Shown: piece after piece, positions 13,363-15,294 of the stretch
Position numbering within the stretch: the stretch's first letter is position 1
Layout of the letters: each line of letters opens with the position of its first letter
Assembly: GCA_000433535.1 (NCBI GenBank)
Contig: FR892680.1
Coordinates: 19,443-34,736, forward strand
Length of the DNA stretch: 15,294 bases
Source of the DNA: Dorea sp. CAG:317
GTDB lineage: Bacteria; Bacillota; Clostridia; Lachnospirales; Lachnospiraceae
Reading direction: 5' to 3'
Position numbers and translations under genes: made by a program
Notes under the pieces: model-generated
What the model was told of the DNA's origin: nothing
What the model saw: only the letters and a program-made list of their open reading frames with translations
The model's database searches: none

Positions 13363-15138
13363 TCAATTAATAGAAATATGCAGTTTTTCAAGGTCCTGCA
13401 GTTCCCTTTTTGCTTCCATCAACCGCTGAAGACCGGCGATATCTGTCGGCGCAAGATTTTTTGCAGCCGTATCAATGCTGTGCCCCTTCACCCGGATTAT
13501 GGTTTCTTTCAGCGCCTTTTCCTGTTCGCTGATCGTCGTCAGCTCTCTGATCTTCGTATGGAACAGGCTGGCAACCTCACGGTGTTCCTCTTCATCTGTG
13601 AAATGATTCATGATTCTTGCCGGATTTACATCCTGTCCCTCATACTGTTCATAGAGAAGTGCTGCCACCTTTTTATATAACTCTCCGGTAAAATCATCCG
13701 GAGTGATATATCTTCTTATCTGATTGAAAATGCCCTCGTCTTCGATCAGCCATGTGAGAAGGATCTTCTGAGACTTCACATGTCCATCCTCTTTTTCCCT
13801 GCTCTTTCCATCTAATCGCTTCGGGCGTTCCACTTGTTTTGCAAGCCCTGTCTGAACCGCCATTTTCAGTACCAGCTTTCGAAGCTCTTCAAAACCTACG
13901 TGATAGGTCTTTGCCACCGCCTCAATATAGTTGCTGCGTTCGATCTCCTCATCAAACTGAGTGAGACGCTTCGCCGCTTCTTTCATAAAGTCTGTCTTTC
14001 CTTCCGGCGTTGTAAGGTCGTAATCTCTTTCCAGAACTTCCAGACCGAACATGAAACCATTTCGCGCCTTATGTATCCGCTCCTCAAAAGCTTCCGCGCC
14101 CAGATGTTTGATAAATTCATCCGGGTCTTTATACGGCTCCATGCGAATGATCCTCGCAGTAATTCCCACGTCTTTTAAAATTGGCATTGCACGAAGCGCC
14201 GCCTTTGTCCCTGCCTCATCACTGTCGTAGGTCAAATACACTTCCTTCACATACCGTTTGATAAGAGAAGCATGCCCCGGCGTCAGCGCTGTGCCAAGTG
14301 ATGCCACCGCGTTGGAAAAACCTGCCTGATGGAGCGAGATCACATCCATATACCCCTCGCACAGAAGAAAATATGGTTTTCTTGAACTTCTCGCCCGATT
14401 GAGTCCATAGAGATTCCGACTCTTATCAAAGATCATCGTCTCCGGTGAATTCAAATATTTCGGTTTTGCATCTCCCATGACACGGCCGCCAAACCCAATC
14501 ACACGGCTGTTGCTGTCCATGATCGGGAACATCACGCGATTCCAGAATTTATCCGACACTCCATAACGCTCGTCCACCGTGACCAGACCGGCTTTCACGA
14601 TCAGCTCATCACGGTAGCCCTTGCTCTTCAAATATCGATACAGATCGTTGCTGTATTTGTTGGAATATCCAAGCCCAAACGAATGGATCATCTCATCCGA
14701 AAGCCCCCGGTCTTTGAGATAAGAAAGCGCATGTGCGCCTTGCGGACTCTTTAACTGCACATAAAAATACTGTGCCGCCACTTTATTGATCTCCAGCAAA
14801 ATTGCTTTCTGATCCGCCCGCTCTCTGGCCTCTTTGGAGTATTCTGCCTCCGGGAGCTCCACGCCTGCCCGATCTGCCAGATATTTCAGCGCTTCCTGGA
14901 ACGAATAGTTTTCGTATTCCATCAAAAATGTAAAAACATTGCCGCCTGCACCGCATCCAAAGCAATAATACATCTGCTTCTCTCTGCTGACCGAAAAGGA
15001 CGGAGACTTCTCATTATGAAATGGACAGAGTCCAAAATAAGAGCTTCCTTTTTTCTGTAATTTCACATAACTGGAAATCACATCTACAATATCATTTTTT
15101 GATCTTACTTCTTCTATAATCTCATCTGAATAATACAT
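13363..15138 (-). CDS. dnaG: DNA primase
   Basis: Makes the RNA primers for lagging-strand and origin replication and binds the DnaB helicase. It is 591 aa (family about 580-620). An N-terminal CHC2 zinc finger uses Cys38, His41, Cys59 and Cys62. The RNA polymerase core contains VIGFGGRVMGDAKPKYLNSPET (positions 213-234). A TOPRIM fold has the catalytic Glu261 in EGYMD (261-265) and the metal-binding DSDEAG (305-310). The C-terminal helicase-binding part (about 450-591) is less conserved and helical. ATG at 15138-15136 has GAGGA 7 nt upstream. It lies 47 nt behind dgt and 39 nt ahead of rpoD. Confidence 0.97.
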   Translation of the reverse strand: MYYSDEIIEEVRSKNDIVDVISSYVKLQKKGSSYFGLCPFHNEKSPSFSVSREKQMYYCFGCGAGGNVFTFLMEYENYSFQEALKYLADRAGVELPEAEYSKEARERADQKAILLEINKVAAQYFYVQLKSPQGAHALSYLKDRGLSDEMIHSFGLGYSNKYSNDLYRYLKSKGYRDELIVKAGLVTVDERYGVSDKFWNRVMFPIMDSNSRVIGFGGRVMGDAKPKYLNSPETMIFDKSRNLYGLNRARSSRKPYFLLCEGYMDVISLHQAGFSNAVASLGTALTPGHASLIKRYVKEVYLTYDSDEAGTKAALRAMPILKDVGITARIIRMEPYKDPDEFIKHLGAEAFEERIHKARNGFMFGLEVLERDYDLTTPEGKTDFMKEAAKRLTQFDEEIERSNYIEAVAKTYHVGFEELRKLVLKMAVQTGLAKQVERPKRLDGKSREKEDGHVKSQKILLTWLIEDEGIFNQIRRYITPDDFTGELYKKVAALLYEQYEGQDVNPARIMNHFTDEEEHREVASLFHTKIRELTTISEQEKALKETIIRVKGHSIDTAAKNLAPTDIAGLQRLMEAKRELQDLEKLHISIN

Positions 15139-15185
15139 AAATCAGTCCTCATATATAATATTCGACAAAAGTATCGGATTTCCTT

Positions 15186-15294
15186 TTAAAATTTCCAAGA
15201 TTCCGGAACAAAATATTCCTGAAACTTTTTCACTGCATAATTATCCGTCATTCCTGCAATATAATCACACACAATCCGCTCTTTTGACTCTCCC
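15186..15294 (-). CDS. dgt: dGTPase-like dNTP triphosphohydrolase, C-terminal fragment
   Basis: Only the last 35 codons and the TAA stop (15188-15186) are in the window. The residues ERIVCDYIAGMTDNYAVKKF match the C-terminal helix of Dgt-type HD-domain enzymes, which hydrolyse dNTPs to deoxynucleosides and triphosphate. The catalytic HD residues lie upstream, outside the window. The position directly before dnaG fits the dgt-dnaG-rpoD order common in clostridia. The call rests on this short match plus context. Confidence 0.78.
   Translation of the reverse strand, partial: GESKERIVCDYIAGMTDNYAVKKFQEYFVPESWKF

Noticed and set aside
15170..15198. Possible dnaG promoter: TTGGAA and GATACT with a 17-nt spacer
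   Set aside because: Each hexamer matches only 4 of 6 consensus bases, and it overlaps the end of dgt. Chance matches of this quality are common in AT-rich spacers.
1..15294. tRNA, rRNA, riboswitch, CRISPR or mobile-element content
   Set aside because: The spacers are short (under 200 nt) and hold only promoters, a terminator and ribosome binding sites. No direct-repeat arrays, transposase fragments or terminal inverted repeats were seen.

Overview
The window is ordinary chromosomal DNA from a low-to-mid GC anaerobic Firmicute, most likely a Lachnospiraceae (Clostridia) species. This is inferred from the style of the proteins, the strong AGGAGG-type ribosome binding sites, the pyruvate formate-lyase pair, the dgt-dnaG-rpoD-trmK-nif3 gene order and the threonyl-tRNA-synthetase-like/uridine kinase fusion. 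Everything is on the minus strand except aroC. I see no mobile element, CRISPR array, rRNA or tRNA, and no stretch of 300 bases lacks a gene.

Reading in the direction of minus-strand transcription (high to low coordinates), the window opens with the last 35 codons of a dGTPase-like dNTP triphosphohydrolase (dgt). It continues with dnaG (primase), rpoD (primary sigma factor), trmK (tRNA m1A22 methyltransferase), a Nif3-family dinuclear-metal protein and a nucleoside kinase with an N-terminal TGS/ThrRS-like part. Gaps are 13-47 nt, so this is probably one information-processing operon. It meets aroC (chorismate synthase, plus strand) tail to tail, and the two stop codons share the bases TTAA (8991-8994).

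aroC and a membrane-anchored L,D-transpeptidase diverge from a 146-bp region holding a promoter for each. The transpeptidase gene is followed after 26 nt by tgt (queuosine tRNA-guanine transglycosylase). yajC (Sec translocase accessory subunit) follows with its own good promoter, and a clear intrinsic terminator closes it.

Next comes the fermentation pair pflB-pflA, with a near-consensus sigma-A promoter and a 15-bp Fur-box-like palindrome just upstream of it. udp (uridine phosphorylase) and deoC (deoxyribose-phosphate aldolase) follow, a pyrimidine-nucleoside catabolism pair. The deoC copy is broken: roughly 35 codons are missing and the reading frame shifts at about position 320-328.

Functionally the window joins replication/transcription initiation, tRNA modification (TrmK, Tgt), nucleoside salvage (Udp, DeoC, nucleoside kinase), cell-wall crosslinking, secretion and mixed-acid fermentation. 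I found no evidence of a previously undescribed system. The items most worth a second look are the deoC lesion, the putative Fur box at pflB, the shared aroC/kinase stop codons and the kinase fusion.
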